DNA of 64,000 bases from Tunturiibacter gelidiferens (GCF_014201335.1 NZ_JACHEB010000011.1:186001-250000); one strand, 5' to 3'; counted from the stretch's first letter, positions 44,853 to 54,513 are shown. The notes: generated by a model from the letters alone, not told the origin. Numbers and translations are program-made.

Positions 44853-45437
44853 TCAGTACTCCGTCTCTCGCCGAATCCGCTCGCGCATCGCATCACTTCC
44901 GATCCCAACTCCAGCCGAGCTCACCGCCGCCCTACGTTGTCTCGACCGCGACGACCACATCCGCACCAGAAATCCCGTCCCAATCGTTGCCAGCAAAAAC
45001 ACCGCCATCGGTGCAACCCACGCTACGTTGTCGAACCCTCCGCGAATCGGAGACGCGAGCACAATAGCCCCATACTTCGCCGCAAACCAATTAAAGATCG
45101 AAGTATTCGTTCCCCCTCCATCGATCTGCGCATGCAGTTCACTGATCATTACCGGAGAAACAGGACACCCTACATGGTTGCACTCCAGCAGGATCTGGCC
45201 GCATCCGCAGGTGCAGATCATCTCATGCCCCATCTTCTCGAATCGCGCATCAGGCGACGCCCCCAGCATCACCACAGCCAGCAAACAAACCATCCCAGCA
45301 CCAGCAAAGCGTCGAAAGCGACCAACGGGAGCTGAAACCGAAGGGGTACACAAGGCACGAAGTGCCCGCCTCACGCGCAGTGAGCCCGTCCGGCAGGACA
45401 ACCTTGCAACGAACCCCTCAACGAAGCCCTCAAACAT
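44853..45437 (-). CDS. ccmH: Cytochrome c maturation thiol protein CcmH
   Basis: A 194-residue protein. The redox motif is ICTCGCGQILLECNHVGC, related to the LRCxxCQ motif of CcmH, followed by a C-terminal span (VAWVAPMAVFLLATIGTGFL). It keeps apocytochrome c thiols reduced for heme attachment. ATG at 45437 is well supported: GAGG lies 6 bases upstream and the ATG overlaps the ccmF stop by 8 bases. The first 50 residues are odd: they include LSCRTGSLRVRRALRAL, encoded by a dispersed repeat (45346-45401) inserted before the membrane/signal segment MVCLLAVVMLGA. An internal start at that Met is possible but lacks a basic N-region. Confidence 0.88.
   Translation of the reverse strand: MFEGFVEGFVARLSCRTGSLRVRRALRALCTPSVSAPVGRFRRFAGAGMVCLLAVVMLGASPDARFEKMGHEMICTCGCGQILLECNHVGCPVSPVMISELHAQIDGGGTNTSIFNWFAAKYGAIVLASPIRGGFDNVAWVAPMAVFLLATIGTGFLVRMWSSRSRQRRAAVSSAGVGIGSDAMRERIRRETEY
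45346..45401. repeat. Dispersed REP-like repeat, copy A, inside ccmH
   Basis: This segment matches a stretch at 59848-59903 almost base for base (GGTAyACAAGkCACGAAGTG then CCGCC, and GCCCGTCCGGCAGGACA at the end). It holds three possible stems: GGCAC/GTGCC around GAA, CTCAC/GTGAG around GCGCA, and GTCC/GGAC around GGCA. Confidence 0.75.
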
Positions 45438-47499
45438 GATGGACCTCAGCCTCAATCACCGGCGCCTCCGCGGTCACGCGAGCAGCCGTCCGAGCAAGAT
45501 TCGGCACCAGCGCCAGGAACGTCCCCCCCACCACGATCAAAACTCCAATCCAGATCCAGTTCATCAGCGGATTCAAAAACACCTTGATGATCGGCCGATC
45601 CGTATCGGGATTCTTTCCCTCATAGATCACATACAGATCGCTGGCCAGCGTAGAGTGCAGCGCCACCATCGTCGAAGACGTCTGGCTCGCCTGATAAAAC
45701 CGCCGCTCCGGAGCAAGCTGCGTAATCTGCTTGCTCCCACGGAACACATCGAGCAGGGCATACTCCGTGTCGTAGTTCTTATTGCTGTCCTGCGTGTAGC
45801 TCTTGCATACCAACCGATACGGTCCCAGCTTCAACGTATCGCCAAAGCCCATCTCCTGCTCGTGCGACTGATTAAACGCGCCACCGGCAATTCCGATAAA
45901 CATCACCACGATGCCGAAGTGAACGATATACCCGCCATACCGTCGCGTATTCCTTCGCACCAGCAACACAGTCGAAGCGACGAGATTCTTCCCCGTCTGC
46001 GTCGCCACCACGTTCGCTCCGCGAAGAAACTCAGCCGCAATCGCCGTAATCACACCAGCCGCCAGCGTAAACGTCACCAACGAAAAGAGCGTAGCCTGCC
46101 AATCGTCGCCAGCCTCCCAAGGCCTCACCCCCACAGCGAGACACACCACCAGTGCCACGCTCATCGCAATCGAAGGCAAAATAAAGTTCCTTCGAATCGA
46201 CCGCAGGGAAGTCGAACGCCACGCCAGCAGCGGCCCAATCCCGGTCAGAAACAGCAGAAACAATCCAATCGGCAGGTTCACGCGGTTATAAAAGGGCGCC
46301 CCCATCGTGACCTTCGTGCCCTGCACATACTCGCTCAACACAGGAAACAGCGTTCCCCAAAGCACCGTAAAGCAAGCCGCCAGCAAGATCAGATTGTTGA
46401 ACAGAAAACTCGATTCGCGGCTCACCAGCGACTCCAGCCGGTTCTCGCTCTTCAAATGATCCCGCTGCTTGAAGAACGTAAACAGGCAAACCGCAAACAC
46501 AATCAGAATGAAGCCATAAAACCAATCACCAATCGAACTCTGCGCAAACGCATGCACCGAGCTCACAATCCCTGACCGCGTCAGCAGCGTCCCCAGAATC
46601 GTCAACATGAACGTCGAGAAGATGAGCCACACATTCCAGCTCTTCATCATCCCGCGCTTCTCCTGCATCATCACCGAGTGCAGAAACGCCGTCCCCGTCA
46701 GCCACGGCATCAGGCTCGCGTTCTCCACCGGATCCCAACCCCAGTACCCACCCCACCCCAGCACGCTATAAGCCCAGTGCGCGCCCAGAAAAATCCCGCA
46801 CGTCAAAAACAACCACGTCACCATCGTCCAGCGTCGCGTGATGTGAATCCACTTCTCCCCCGGATACCGCATCATCAGCGCACCCAGCGCAAACGCAAAC
46901 GGCACCGAGAACCCGACGTAGCCTAAATAAAGCATCGGAGGATGAATCACCATCTCCGGATACTGCAGCAGCGGATTCAATCCAAACCCATCCGTCGCCA
47001 CTGGCCCCGGCTGAATCGCAAACGGAGGAGCCGCAAAGTTCAGCAGCAGCAAAAAGAAGACCTGGATCCCTGCCAGAATCGTCGAAGCAAACGCCGACAG
47101 CCGCACATCCACCTTGTGCCGCATCCGCAACACAAACCCATACGCACTTAGCAGCCACGCCCACAACAGCAGCGAGCCCTCCTGCCCCGACCACAAGGCA
47201 GAGAACTTATAAGCCGTATTCAGATCTCGATTGGTATGGTGCAGAATGTACGAAACCGAATAGTCATTCGTAAATGACGCCCACACCAGCGCAAACGCCG
47301 CACAGCTCAAAGCCACAAAACTTGAAATCCCCGCCCTTCGCGCCGTCTCACCCAGCCGCCCCGCGCCGCCATCGACGCCCGCCGCCATTCCCCGCGTCCG
47401 CCACAGTGCAACCCCGCCCATCACCAGTGTGTAGGCGCTCAGCGCCAGAGCCAGCAACAGCGTAAAACTTCCAAACTCCGGCATCGGATGCAGTCGCAT
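45430..47499 (-). CDS. ccmF: Cytochrome c heme lyase subunit CcmF
   Basis: A 689-residue membrane protein with about 14-15 spans and the WWD heme-handling motif GYWGWDPVENASLMPWL near residue 250. Other family landmarks are LWSGQEGSLLLWAWLLS, YPEMVIHPPMLYLGYVG and ILGTLLTRSGIVSSVHAF. The large periplasmic domain before the last span contains MGFGDTLKLGPYRLVCK. With CcmH and CcmI it attaches heme to apocytochrome c in System I. AGGGG lies 6 bases before the ATG at 47499. It is the first gene of the minus-strand ccm-htpX operon. Confidence 0.95.
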   Translation of the reverse strand: MRLHPMPEFGSFTLLLALALSAYTLVMGGVALWRTRGMAAGVDGGAGRLGETARRAGISSFVALSCAAFALVWASFTNDYSVSYILHHTNRDLNTAYKFSALWSGQEGSLLLWAWLLSAYGFVLRMRHKVDVRLSAFASTILAGIQVFFLLLLNFAAPPFAIQPGPVATDGFGLNPLLQYPEMVIHPPMLYLGYVGFSVPFAFALGALMMRYPGEKWIHITRRWTMVTWLFLTCGIFLGAHWAYSVLGWGGYWGWDPVENASLMPWLTGTAFLHSVMMQEKRGMMKSWNVWLIFSTFMLTILGTLLTRSGIVSSVHAFAQSSIGDWFYGFILIVFAVCLFTFFKQRDHLKSENRLESLVSRESSFLFNNLILLAACFTVLWGTLFPVLSEYVQGTKVTMGAPFYNRVNLPIGLFLLFLTGIGPLLAWRSTSLRSIRRNFILPSIAMSVALVVCLAVGVRPWEAGDDWQATLFSLVTFTLAAGVITAIAAEFLRGANVVATQTGKNLVASTVLLVRRNTRRYGGYIVHFGIVVMFIGIAGGAFNQSHEQEMGFGDTLKLGPYRLVCKSYTQDSNKNYDTEYALLDVFRGSKQITQLAPERRFYQASQTSSTMVALHSTLASDLYVIYEGKNPDTDRPIIKVFLNPLMNWIWIGVLIVVGGTFLALVPNLARTAARVTAEAPVIEAEVHHV

Positions 47500-47568
47500 G
47501 AATTCCCCTGCCCTATTCTCTCAAGGGCAGACCGTATCAGCAATAAACCGTCGTTTACCGGACACGCT

Positions 47569-48012
47569 CTACTGGGCCGTCAGCTGCCCCGAGTCGTGGC
47601 TCCCGTCCCGAATCAGCCCATGAACCGTCGCCAACAAGTGGTCCGGCATCAGCGGTTTCATCCGAAACGTCACGTTCAAGCCGACATACTCTTCTTCGGC
47701 CTCCTCCAGCCCGCTGATCACAAGCACCGGGATCGTGGGATTGGTCTTGCGCAAGGCCTTCACAAAATCGGCCCCGTTCATCCCTGGCATCACGTGGTCG
47801 GTAATCACCAACCCGATCTCTGCAGGGAACTCCCCAGCCCCGATCTGATCCAAAGCCCGCGTCGGATTCAGCGCTGCAATCACAAAATAGCCAGCCCGCT
47901 TCAAAATCGTCTGCCGGGTGGCCGCCTGCACAGCATTATCGTCAATAAGAAGAATGGTAGCTGGCATGCGTGAGATCGCTTGTTCCAGGGGAGAATTCAT
48001 CAACAAATCCAA
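47569..48012 (-). CDS. Single-domain response regulator (CheY-like)
   Basis: A 147-residue receiver-only protein. The acidic pocket is LLIDDNAVQAATR, the phosphoacceptor Asp is in GLVITDHVMPGMNGADF, the conserved Thr/Ser is in VLVISGLEEAE and the Lys is in FRMKPLMPDH. No output domain is present, so it likely works by protein contact. A TTG at 48012 has AGAGG 6 bases upstream; ATG at 48000 is an alternative. No histidine kinase is adjacent. It lies 69 bases upstream of ccmF on the same strand. Confidence 0.85.
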   Translation of the reverse strand: MDLLMNSPLEQAISRMPATILLIDDNAVQAATRQTILKRAGYFVIAALNPTRALDQIGAGEFPAEIGLVITDHVMPGMNGADFVKALRKTNPTIPVLVISGLEEAEEEYVGLNVTFRMKPLMPDHLLATVHGLIRDGSHDSGQLTAQ

Positions 48013-48296
48013 ATCGAGCCTCTTTCTACAACTTAGTCAGGCAAAATCTCGGGTGATCTGACCAATTCCACATTCGGATGCAAAATCTCGGTAAAACGTT
48101 GGCACTTCATCTCCACCTTCTGGAAATAATTAGCCAATAATAGGACATTTTCTCCCTTTACTACGCCATAACTTCTACAACCTTTGTGGCCATCCCTCCC
48201 TACAGGATTTGGAAGACAGGGCCCAAACAATTTACAGTTGGCCCTAGCACAAAATAATTAACCGCACTAAAAACGCTTCGAACTTCAAGGGTTACC

Positions 48297-50165
48297 GTGA
48301 ATCTTTCCATCATTGACTGGCTCATCATGCTGGTCTATTTCGTCTTCGTTCTGGGCATCGGCTTCGCCCTTAAGCGATACATGCGCACCTCGAATGACTT
48401 CTTCCTCGCCGGCCGCTCCATCCCGGCCTGGGTCTGCGGTCTCGCCTTCATCTCCGCCAATCTCGGAGCCCAGGAGGTCATCGGCATGGGCGCCTCAGGC
48501 GCCAAGTACGGCATCATCACCAGCCACTTCTACTGGATAGGCGCCATCCCAGCCATGGTCTTCGTCGGCATCTTCATGATGCCCTTCTACTACGGCTCCA
48601 AAGCCCGCTCAGTACCCGAATACCTCCGCATGCGCTTCGACGAGAAGACCCGCGCCGTCAACGCCTTCACCTTCGCCATCATGACCGTGCTCTCCTCCGG
48701 CATCTCCATGTACGCGATGGCGCTGCTCATCCAGACCCTCGGCCTCCTCCACGGCGTCATCCCCGACGCCTACATCTTCCACGTCTCAGTCTTCTTATCG
48801 GCAATCATCGTCCTCGGCTATATCTTCCTCGGAGGACTCACCAGCGCCATTTACAACGAAGTCCTCCAGTTCTTCCTCATCGTCGCCGGCTTCGCTCCCC
48901 TGGTCTGGATCGGCCTCCGCAACGTAGGTGGCTGGCAGGGAATCAAGCGCACCCTCCCCGCCACCATGACCCACTCCTGGCGGGGCATGGCCCACGCCTC
49001 CACCAACACCCTCGGCGTCGAGTGGGTCGGTCTCGCCATGGGCCTCGGCTTCGTCCTCTCCTTCGGCTACTGGTGCACAGACTTCCTCGTCATCCAGCGC
49101 GCGATGGCCGCCGACTCCGAGGTCTCCGCCCGCCGCGTCCCCCTCATCGCCGCCATCCCAAAGATGTTCTTCCCTTTCCTGGTCATCCTCCCCGGCCTCA
49201 TCGCCGTCACGGTCACCAGCCACATGGCCGGAGCAGGCCAGGGAACACCGGCCGTACAAAACGAAAGTGTCATCCTGAGCGGAGCGCAACGCGCGGAGCC
49301 GAAGGACCTGCATTTCAATGCAGCAGCTCCCAGCACGGCCCCCCTGCCACTCGACGAGCAGCATCCCCACGGCATCATCCCCGAAAAGACCAACCCAGTC
49401 ACTGGCCAGCCTGTCCTGGACAGCCGCGGCAACCCCGTCTATAACTACGACCTCGCCATCCCCGTCATGCTCCTCCACTTCTTCCCAACCGGGATCCTCG
49501 GCCTCGGCCTTACCGCCCTCCTCGCCAGCTTCATGTCCGGCATGGCCGGCAACGTCACAGCCTTCAACACCGTCTGGACCTACGACATCTACCAGGCCTA
49601 CATCAACAAGCGCGGCACCGACGCCCACTACCTCTGGATGGGCCGCATGGCCACCATCGGCGGTGTCGCGCTCTCTGTCGCCGCAGCCTACCTCGTCACC
49701 AACTTCAACAACATCATGGACGCGCTCCAGCTCGTCTTCTCCATCGTTAACGCGCCCCTCTTCGCCACCTTCCTGTTAGGCATGTTCTGGAAGCGGACGA
49801 CAGGCCACGGCGCATTTACAGGATTGATCGCAGGCACCGGCGCAGCCCTACTCCACCACGGCCTCACCCTCCCCGCTGACGCGACCCCCGGCATCCACGG
49901 TGGCTGGATCGCAATCGTCCACCACTACCCCAGCGATATGGCACAGAACTTCTGGACCGCCATCTTCGCCTTCACCGTCAATCTTCTGGTCACGATGGCA
50001 GTCTCGCTCGCCACTACCCCACGCCCCGAGGCCGAGCTCGTAGGCCTCGTCTACTCCCTCACCCCCAGGCCCATCGAAAACCATCTGAGCTGGTACCAGA
50101 AACCCGCCACCCTCGGCCTCGTCGTCCTCGCCATGCTCATCGTTCTCAACCTCGTCTTCGCTTAA
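48297..50165 (+). CDS. Sodium/solute symporter (SSS family) with repeat-derived insertion
   Basis: A 622-residue membrane protein with about 13-14 spans. The start MNLSIIDWLIMLVYFVFVLG and AGRSIPAWVCGLAFISANLG are typical of the sodium:solute symporter/SGLT family, as is GFVLSFGYWCTDFLVIQRAM in span 6-7. It would couple Na+ to uptake of a sugar or similar solute. GTG start at 48297 with AAGGG upstream. Residues about 324-340 (ESVILSGAQRAEPKDLHF) are encoded by a dispersed repeat (49267-49315) and lie in an unusually long hydrophilic loop after span 7, read in frame. The next gene, a small membrane protein, may be its accessory. Confidence 0.88.
   Translation: MNLSIIDWLIMLVYFVFVLGIGFALKRYMRTSNDFFLAGRSIPAWVCGLAFISANLGAQEVIGMGASGAKYGIITSHFYWIGAIPAMVFVGIFMMPFYYGSKARSVPEYLRMRFDEKTRAVNAFTFAIMTVLSSGISMYAMALLIQTLGLLHGVIPDAYIFHVSVFLSAIIVLGYIFLGGLTSAIYNEVLQFFLIVAGFAPLVWIGLRNVGGWQGIKRTLPATMTHSWRGMAHASTNTLGVEWVGLAMGLGFVLSFGYWCTDFLVIQRAMAADSEVSARRVPLIAAIPKMFFPFLVILPGLIAVTVTSHMAGAGQGTPAVQNESVILSGAQRAEPKDLHFNAAAPSTAPLPLDEQHPHGIIPEKTNPVTGQPVLDSRGNPVYNYDLAIPVMLLHFFPTGILGLGLTALLASFMSGMAGNVTAFNTVWTYDIYQAYINKRGTDAHYLWMGRMATIGGVALSVAAAYLVTNFNNIMDALQLVFSIVNAPLFATFLLGMFWKRTTGHGAFTGLIAGTGAALLHHGLTLPADATPGIHGGWIAIVHHYPSDMAQNFWTAIFAFTVNLLVTMAVSLATTPRPEAELVGLVYSLTPRPIENHLSWYQKPATLGLVVLAMLIVLNLVFA
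49267..49315. repeat. Dispersed imperfect palindrome, copy 1, inside the symporter gene
   Basis: GTGTCATCCTGAGCG...GAAGGACCTGCATTT matches the intergenic copies at 54605 and 55029. The central hairpin here is AGCGC-AAC-GCGC. It adds residues to the symporter without breaking the frame. Confidence 0.8.
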
Positions 50166-50259
50166 CACTTGCTGTTGCAGTTGTATTTGCCTTTCTTGTT
50201 GTCATCCCCGCAGGCGAACTGCTTTTGCATTTAGCAAACGTAAAACCATAAGGAGCACC

Positions 50260-50514
50260 ATGGGACTCGACATCCGTATCCCCCTAGGCTTGATCTTCCT
50301 CCTCATCGGCGGCCTCATGAGCATCTACGGCTTCATCACCCGCCACACCGCAGACATCTACGAGAAATCGATGGGCATCAACCTCAACTTCACCTGGGGT
50401 CTGCTCATGTTCCTCTTCGGAGCCGTCATGTATATCGTCGGCCGCCGCCAAAAGTGGCAGGACGACCCCGTCAACCCACGACCCTGGGAGCAAGGCAACC
50501 GCCCCCGGCACTGA
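50260..50514 (+). CDS. Small two-span membrane protein
   Basis: An 84-residue protein with two hydrophobic spans (PLGLIFLLIGGLMSIYGF and FTWGLLMFLFGAVMYIVG) and a basic, Pro-rich C-terminus. AAGGAG lies 5 bases before the ATG, so it is very likely translated. It follows the symporter by 94 bases on the same strand and may help it, as small subunits do for some symporters. No named family recognised. Confidence 0.75.
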   Translation: MGLDIRIPLGLIFLLIGGLMSIYGFITRHTADIYEKSMGINLNFTWGLLMFLFGAVMYIVGRRQKWQDDPVNPRPWEQGNRPRH

Positions 50515-50634
50515 CAACCAACGAGCAACCGCCATCCCGTTGACCTTCCGGCTGTTAGTATCATGGAAACTACCTGACCTTCCCACTGTCACCTTGTTTC
50601 TCTTTATCGTTACCAATTTTACGGAGACCTTTGG

Positions 50635-51954
50635 ATGTCGCGAGTTGTTGTTATTGGAGCCGGTGCCATGGGCCTGGCCGCCGCCTATCGAGCCGTAAAA
50701 CTGGGCCATCAAGTAGATCTCATCGAAGCATCACCCGAACCCGGCGGCATGGCAGGCCACTTCGACTTCGACGGAATCTCCATCGAACGCTTCTATCACT
50801 TCGTCTGTCACAACGATCTCCCCACCTTCGCCCTGATGAAAGAACTTGGCATCGGTGACAAGTTAGTGTGGCAGCTGACCACCATGGGCTTCTTCTCCGG
50901 CAATACGCTTCACCAGTGGGGAGACCCCCTCGCCCTTCTGCGACTACCCGGTGTGAGCCTCATCGACAAGCTCCGCTACGGGCTCTTCGCCTTCGTCTGC
51001 ACCCGTCGCAATCGCTGGCCTGCCATCGAAAACGAATCCGCAAAGAGCTGGATCATTCGATGGTCCGGAGCCGCCAACTACGACCGCTTCTGGAAGCCGC
51101 TCTTCGCACACAAATTTTACGAATACGCTGACAATATCTCCGCAGCATGGATCTGGACGCGTATCCGTCGCGTAGGCCGCTCCCGCAAGAGCATCAACAA
51201 GGAAGAGCTCGGATACATCGAAGGTGGTTCCATTACGCTGATCAACTCCCTCGTCGCAGCCATTCAGTCCCTTGGCGGAAGAGTTCATCTTAGCAACCCA
51301 GTCCAGCAGATCACTGTCGAGCAAGGCCGCGTCACCGGCGTCCAGACCACCAACGGCCACTACTCCGCCGATGCCGTCATCTGCACCACGCCAACCCCAC
51401 TCGTCTCCGCTATGGTTCCTGAGCTCCCCCAGGAATGGAAAGATCGCTACAACGCCATCCACAACATCGGCGTCATCTGCGTCATCTTCAAGCTCACTCG
51501 CTCCGTCACCTCGCACTTCTGGGTCAACGTCTCCGAGCCCGACATCGACATCCCCGGCGTCATCGAGTTTTCGAACCTTCGCAAAGCCGGCGACCACACC
51601 ATCCTCTACGTGCCGTTCTACATGCCAGTAACCAACCCCAAGTTCTCTGCGTCAGACGAAGAACTCATCGCCGAAGCCTTCGCGTGCCTCCAGCGTATCA
51701 ATCCCAAACTCACAACGCGGGACATCGTCGCCACCAAAGTCGCTCGTCTCCGCCACGGCCAGCCCATCTGCGAGCCCGGCTTCCTCGCCAAGATCCCGCC
51801 CGTCCAAACTCCCATCGCAGGCCTCCAGATCGCCGACACCTGCTTCTACTATCCCGAAGACCGCGGCATCGCCGAAAGCGTTCGCGTCGGCGCAGCCATG
51901 GCCGAATCAATCACCAGTGGCAAACCAGTTCACACCGCACCCGCAGTCGTTTGA
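50635..51954 (+). CDS. FAD-dependent amine-oxidase-like protein
   Basis: A 439-residue flavoprotein. The Rossmann start VVVIGAGAMGLAAAYRAV binds the FAD ADP part, and the second GG motif is EPGGMAGHFDFDG. Later come YIEGGSITLINSLVAAIQ and, at the end, IADTCFYYPEDRGIAESVRV, the closing FAD motif. This plan is shared by protoporphyrinogen-oxidase-like, HpnE-like and UDP-galactopyranose-mutase-like proteins. Many close relatives sit near glycosyltransferases, but none is adjacent here. The substrate is uncertain. Confidence 0.78.
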   Translation: MSRVVVIGAGAMGLAAAYRAVKLGHQVDLIEASPEPGGMAGHFDFDGISIERFYHFVCHNDLPTFALMKELGIGDKLVWQLTTMGFFSGNTLHQWGDPLALLRLPGVSLIDKLRYGLFAFVCTRRNRWPAIENESAKSWIIRWSGAANYDRFWKPLFAHKFYEYADNISAAWIWTRIRRVGRSRKSINKEELGYIEGGSITLINSLVAAIQSLGGRVHLSNPVQQITVEQGRVTGVQTTNGHYSADAVICTTPTPLVSAMVPELPQEWKDRYNAIHNIGVICVIFKLTRSVTSHFWVNVSEPDIDIPGVIEFSNLRKAGDHTILYVPFYMPVTNPKFSASDEELIAEAFACLQRINPKLTTRDIVATKVARLRHGQPICEPGFLAKIPPVQTPIAGLQIADTCFYYPEDRGIAESVRVGAAMAESITSGKPVHTAPAVV

Positions 51955-52020
51955 AAACCTTAGCTCAGGTTTCATCTTCCTCTTGCGCATCCCGAAACAC
52001 TCTCTTGCGATAATGGAACC

Positions 52021-54513
52021 ATGAAGCGCCGCGAAATCAAGCAGTACGAGTTTGTCCGCAAGATCGGCACGGGCGGCAGCGGCGTCGTCTTCCTCGCCAC
52101 CGACACCCTCCTCCAGCGCCCCGTCGTTCTCAAACTCCTCAAGCGCGGCAACCTCACCATCGAGCAGATGCGCGCCACCCAACTCCGCGAAGCCCGTCTC
52201 GCCTCCGCCATCGACCACCCCAACGTCTGCGCCATCTACGACGTCGGCGAAGCCCCCGAAGAGAACGGCAACGGCGAAGAAGCCTACATCGTCATGCAGT
52301 ACATCCCCGGCAAATCACTCGACAAGGTTATTGCCGAAGGCCCCGCCAGCCTCGAACTCGTCCTCTCCGCCGGCATCCAGACCTCCGACGGCCTCTCCGC
52401 CGCCCACTCACTCGGCATCTTCCACCGCGACCTCAAGCCCGCCAACGTCATGCTCACCGACGGCGGTCTCATTAAAATTCTCGACTTCGGCCTAGCCCGC
52501 CGCCTCCGCCCCGACCAAACCGAGTTCGACCCCGGCGGCCCCGTCAACAAACGCATGCCCGCCGCAGGAGCCACGTACACCGCCCGTGGCGGCACCATCG
52601 CCTACATGGCTCCCGAGCAATTCGTCACCGGCCAATCCAGCGTCCAGTCCGACATCTTCGCTCTCGGCCTCATCCTCTACGAGCTCGCCACCGGCCGCCA
52701 TCCCTTCCACCGCCCCGACGCCGCCGAGTTCCAATCCATCCGCGCCATCCAGTTCGCCGACCCGCCATCCATCCGCGAGATCAACCCCGACCTCCCCATC
52801 GAACTCGAGTCCGTCATCCTCCGCTGCCTCGAAAAGCAGCCCTCCGCCCGCTTCGGCTCCGCAGCCGAAGTCCGCGACGCACTCAAGACCATCATGCGCG
52901 CCATGCAGCTCGACTCCGTCCTGCTCCCCGGCGACAACATCCGGCCCGGCCACCAAACTCGTCTCCCCCTCGACGCCCCTGACGAAGAAAAGCGCACCAC
53001 CGGCATCCTCTCCATGCTCGCCGAGCGCTTCCGCGAGTCCGGCTCCTCCTCCACCACCAATCAGAACAGCATCGTCGTCCTCCCCTTCGTCAACTTCGGC
53101 GCCGCCGACGTCGCCCCCCTCTACGGCTACGCCCTCGCCGACGCCATCGCCACCCGCCTCACCCGCATGTCCACCCTCGTCGTCCGCCCGTCGAGCTCCT
53201 TCATGAACATCCCCACCCAGCAGCTCGACCCCCTCAGCATCGGCAAAAAACTCCTCGTCAACTTCGTCCTCGCCGGCAACTTCCTCCGCTCCGACAAAGG
53301 CTTCGACCTCAACTGGCAGCTCCTCGACGTCCCCAACCAAAGCGTCCGCGCCGGCGGCTCGATCAACGTAGCCTCCTTCGATCTTGTCTCCGTCCAATCC
53401 GAGATCTGCAACGAAGTCTTCAGCACCCTCCAGGGCTTCGGCGATCTCGCCCCTCAGGAAAGCAACCGCGGAACACCTCCCGCACGCTCCCTCAATCAGG
53501 CGCTATCCGAGCAGTACCTCCAGGCTCGCGCCGTCCTCTCCTCCTTCATGACCCGCACCGGTAGCCGCGACGATCTCAACCGCGCCTGCGAGCTCTTCAC
53601 CGACGTCGTCAAGCAGGATGAAAAATACGCTCCCGGATGGTCCGGCCTCGGCATCACGCATCTCCAATACGCCCGCCACGGACTCGGCGGACAGATGCAC
53701 GTCCTCGAAGCCCGCCGCGCCTTCGACAAAGCCCTCCAGCTCGACCCCGGCTCCGTCGAAGCCAATCTCTACCGCGTCTACATGCTCCTCTCCCGCGGAG
53801 AAAAAGAGTCAGCCCGTCACGGCATCGAGAACCTCCTCCAAACCGCAGGCAATGACTGGAACGTCCGCTTAGTCGCCGGTCAAACTCTCCGCATCGACGG
53901 CATGTACGACGAAGCCCTCGAGCAGTTCAACGCATCTCTCCGCATGAATCCCTCGAACGCGGCGATGATCTACAACCACCGCGCCCGCGTCTACCAGTAC
54001 CAAAATCAAATGGAGCTGGCCTCTGACGAAATCGAAAAGGGACTGACTCTGGAACCCCGACAACCACTCCTCAGAATCTCTCTCGGCTACCAACAGATGC
54101 GAACGGGCGACCTTCCCAAGGCCATCGAGACTCTCGAAAACGTGATCCGCGACGAGTCCTCCCTCCGCATCGTCTTCCCGACCATCGCTCTCTGCTACGT
54201 TCAACTCGGCGATCGCGAAAAAGCAGCCACCTTCATCGTCGACGAAACTCTCTCCGCCGCCGAAGCCGACAGCGAGATGGCCTACCGCCTAGCCACATAC
54301 TTCGCCCTCGAAGGCGACGAGTCCGAAGCTCTCCACTGGCTTCGCCGCGCCATCTATCTCGGCAACGAAAACTACCCGTGGTTCAGCATCAACCCCGCCT
54401 GGCGCAAACTAAAAGGCCACGCCGACTTCGAGCGCATTCTCGAAGACCTCAAAAAAAGCTACCGCCGCAACCAGAAAAACTGGAAGCGCCTCCTGGCCCA
54501 GGTCAGCAACTAA
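52021..54513 (+). CDS. Ser/Thr protein kinase with TolB-like and TPR regions
   Basis: An 830-residue cytoplasmic protein. The kinase domain (about residues 9-290) has the glycine loop KIGTGGSGVVFLA, Lys38 in PVVLKLLK, the catalytic loop HRDLKPANVML (D137), DFG at D155 and APEQF. No membrane span follows, unlike many bacterial PknB-type kinases. Residues about 345-470 (SIVVLPFVNFGAADVAPLYG...) resemble the TolB/FlgO-like N-terminal domain used with TPR regulators. From about residue 500 to the end are TPR repeats (for example YDEALEQFNASLRMNPSNAA). It probably phosphorylates partners gathered by its TPR region. Signal and target unknown. Confidence 0.9.
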   Translation: MKRREIKQYEFVRKIGTGGSGVVFLATDTLLQRPVVLKLLKRGNLTIEQMRATQLREARLASAIDHPNVCAIYDVGEAPEENGNGEEAYIVMQYIPGKSLDKVIAEGPASLELVLSAGIQTSDGLSAAHSLGIFHRDLKPANVMLTDGGLIKILDFGLARRLRPDQTEFDPGGPVNKRMPAAGATYTARGGTIAYMAPEQFVTGQSSVQSDIFALGLILYELATGRHPFHRPDAAEFQSIRAIQFADPPSIREINPDLPIELESVILRCLEKQPSARFGSAAEVRDALKTIMRAMQLDSVLLPGDNIRPGHQTRLPLDAPDEEKRTTGILSMLAERFRESGSSSTTNQNSIVVLPFVNFGAADVAPLYGYALADAIATRLTRMSTLVVRPSSSFMNIPTQQLDPLSIGKKLLVNFVLAGNFLRSDKGFDLNWQLLDVPNQSVRAGGSINVASFDLVSVQSEICNEVFSTLQGFGDLAPQESNRGTPPARSLNQALSEQYLQARAVLSSFMTRTGSRDDLNRACELFTDVVKQDEKYAPGWSGLGITHLQYARHGLGGQMHVLEARRAFDKALQLDPGSVEANLYRVYMLLSRGEKESARHGIENLLQTAGNDWNVRLVAGQTLRIDGMYDEALEQFNASLRMNPSNAAMIYNHRARVYQYQNQMELASDEIEKGLTLEPRQPLLRISLGYQQMRTGDLPKAIETLENVIRDESSLRIVFPTIALCYVQLGDREKAATFIVDETLSAAEADSEMAYRLATYFALEGDESEALHWLRRAIYLGNENYPWFSINPAWRKLKGHADFERILEDLKKSYRRNQKNWKRLLAQVSN

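Noticed and set aside
45028..46575. A 515-codon plus-strand open frame antisense to ccmF
   Set aside because: It is very rich in Arg, His, Gln and Pro, as expected from the complement of a GC-biased gene, while the minus strand codes a complete CcmF with its WWD motif.
48795..49628. A 277-codon minus-strand open frame
   Set aside because: Antisense to the sodium/solute symporter; composition is that of a codon-bias shadow.
52492..53397. A 301-codon minus-strand open frame
   Set aside because: Antisense to the Ser/Thr kinase gene; no recognisable protein pattern and strong composition bias.
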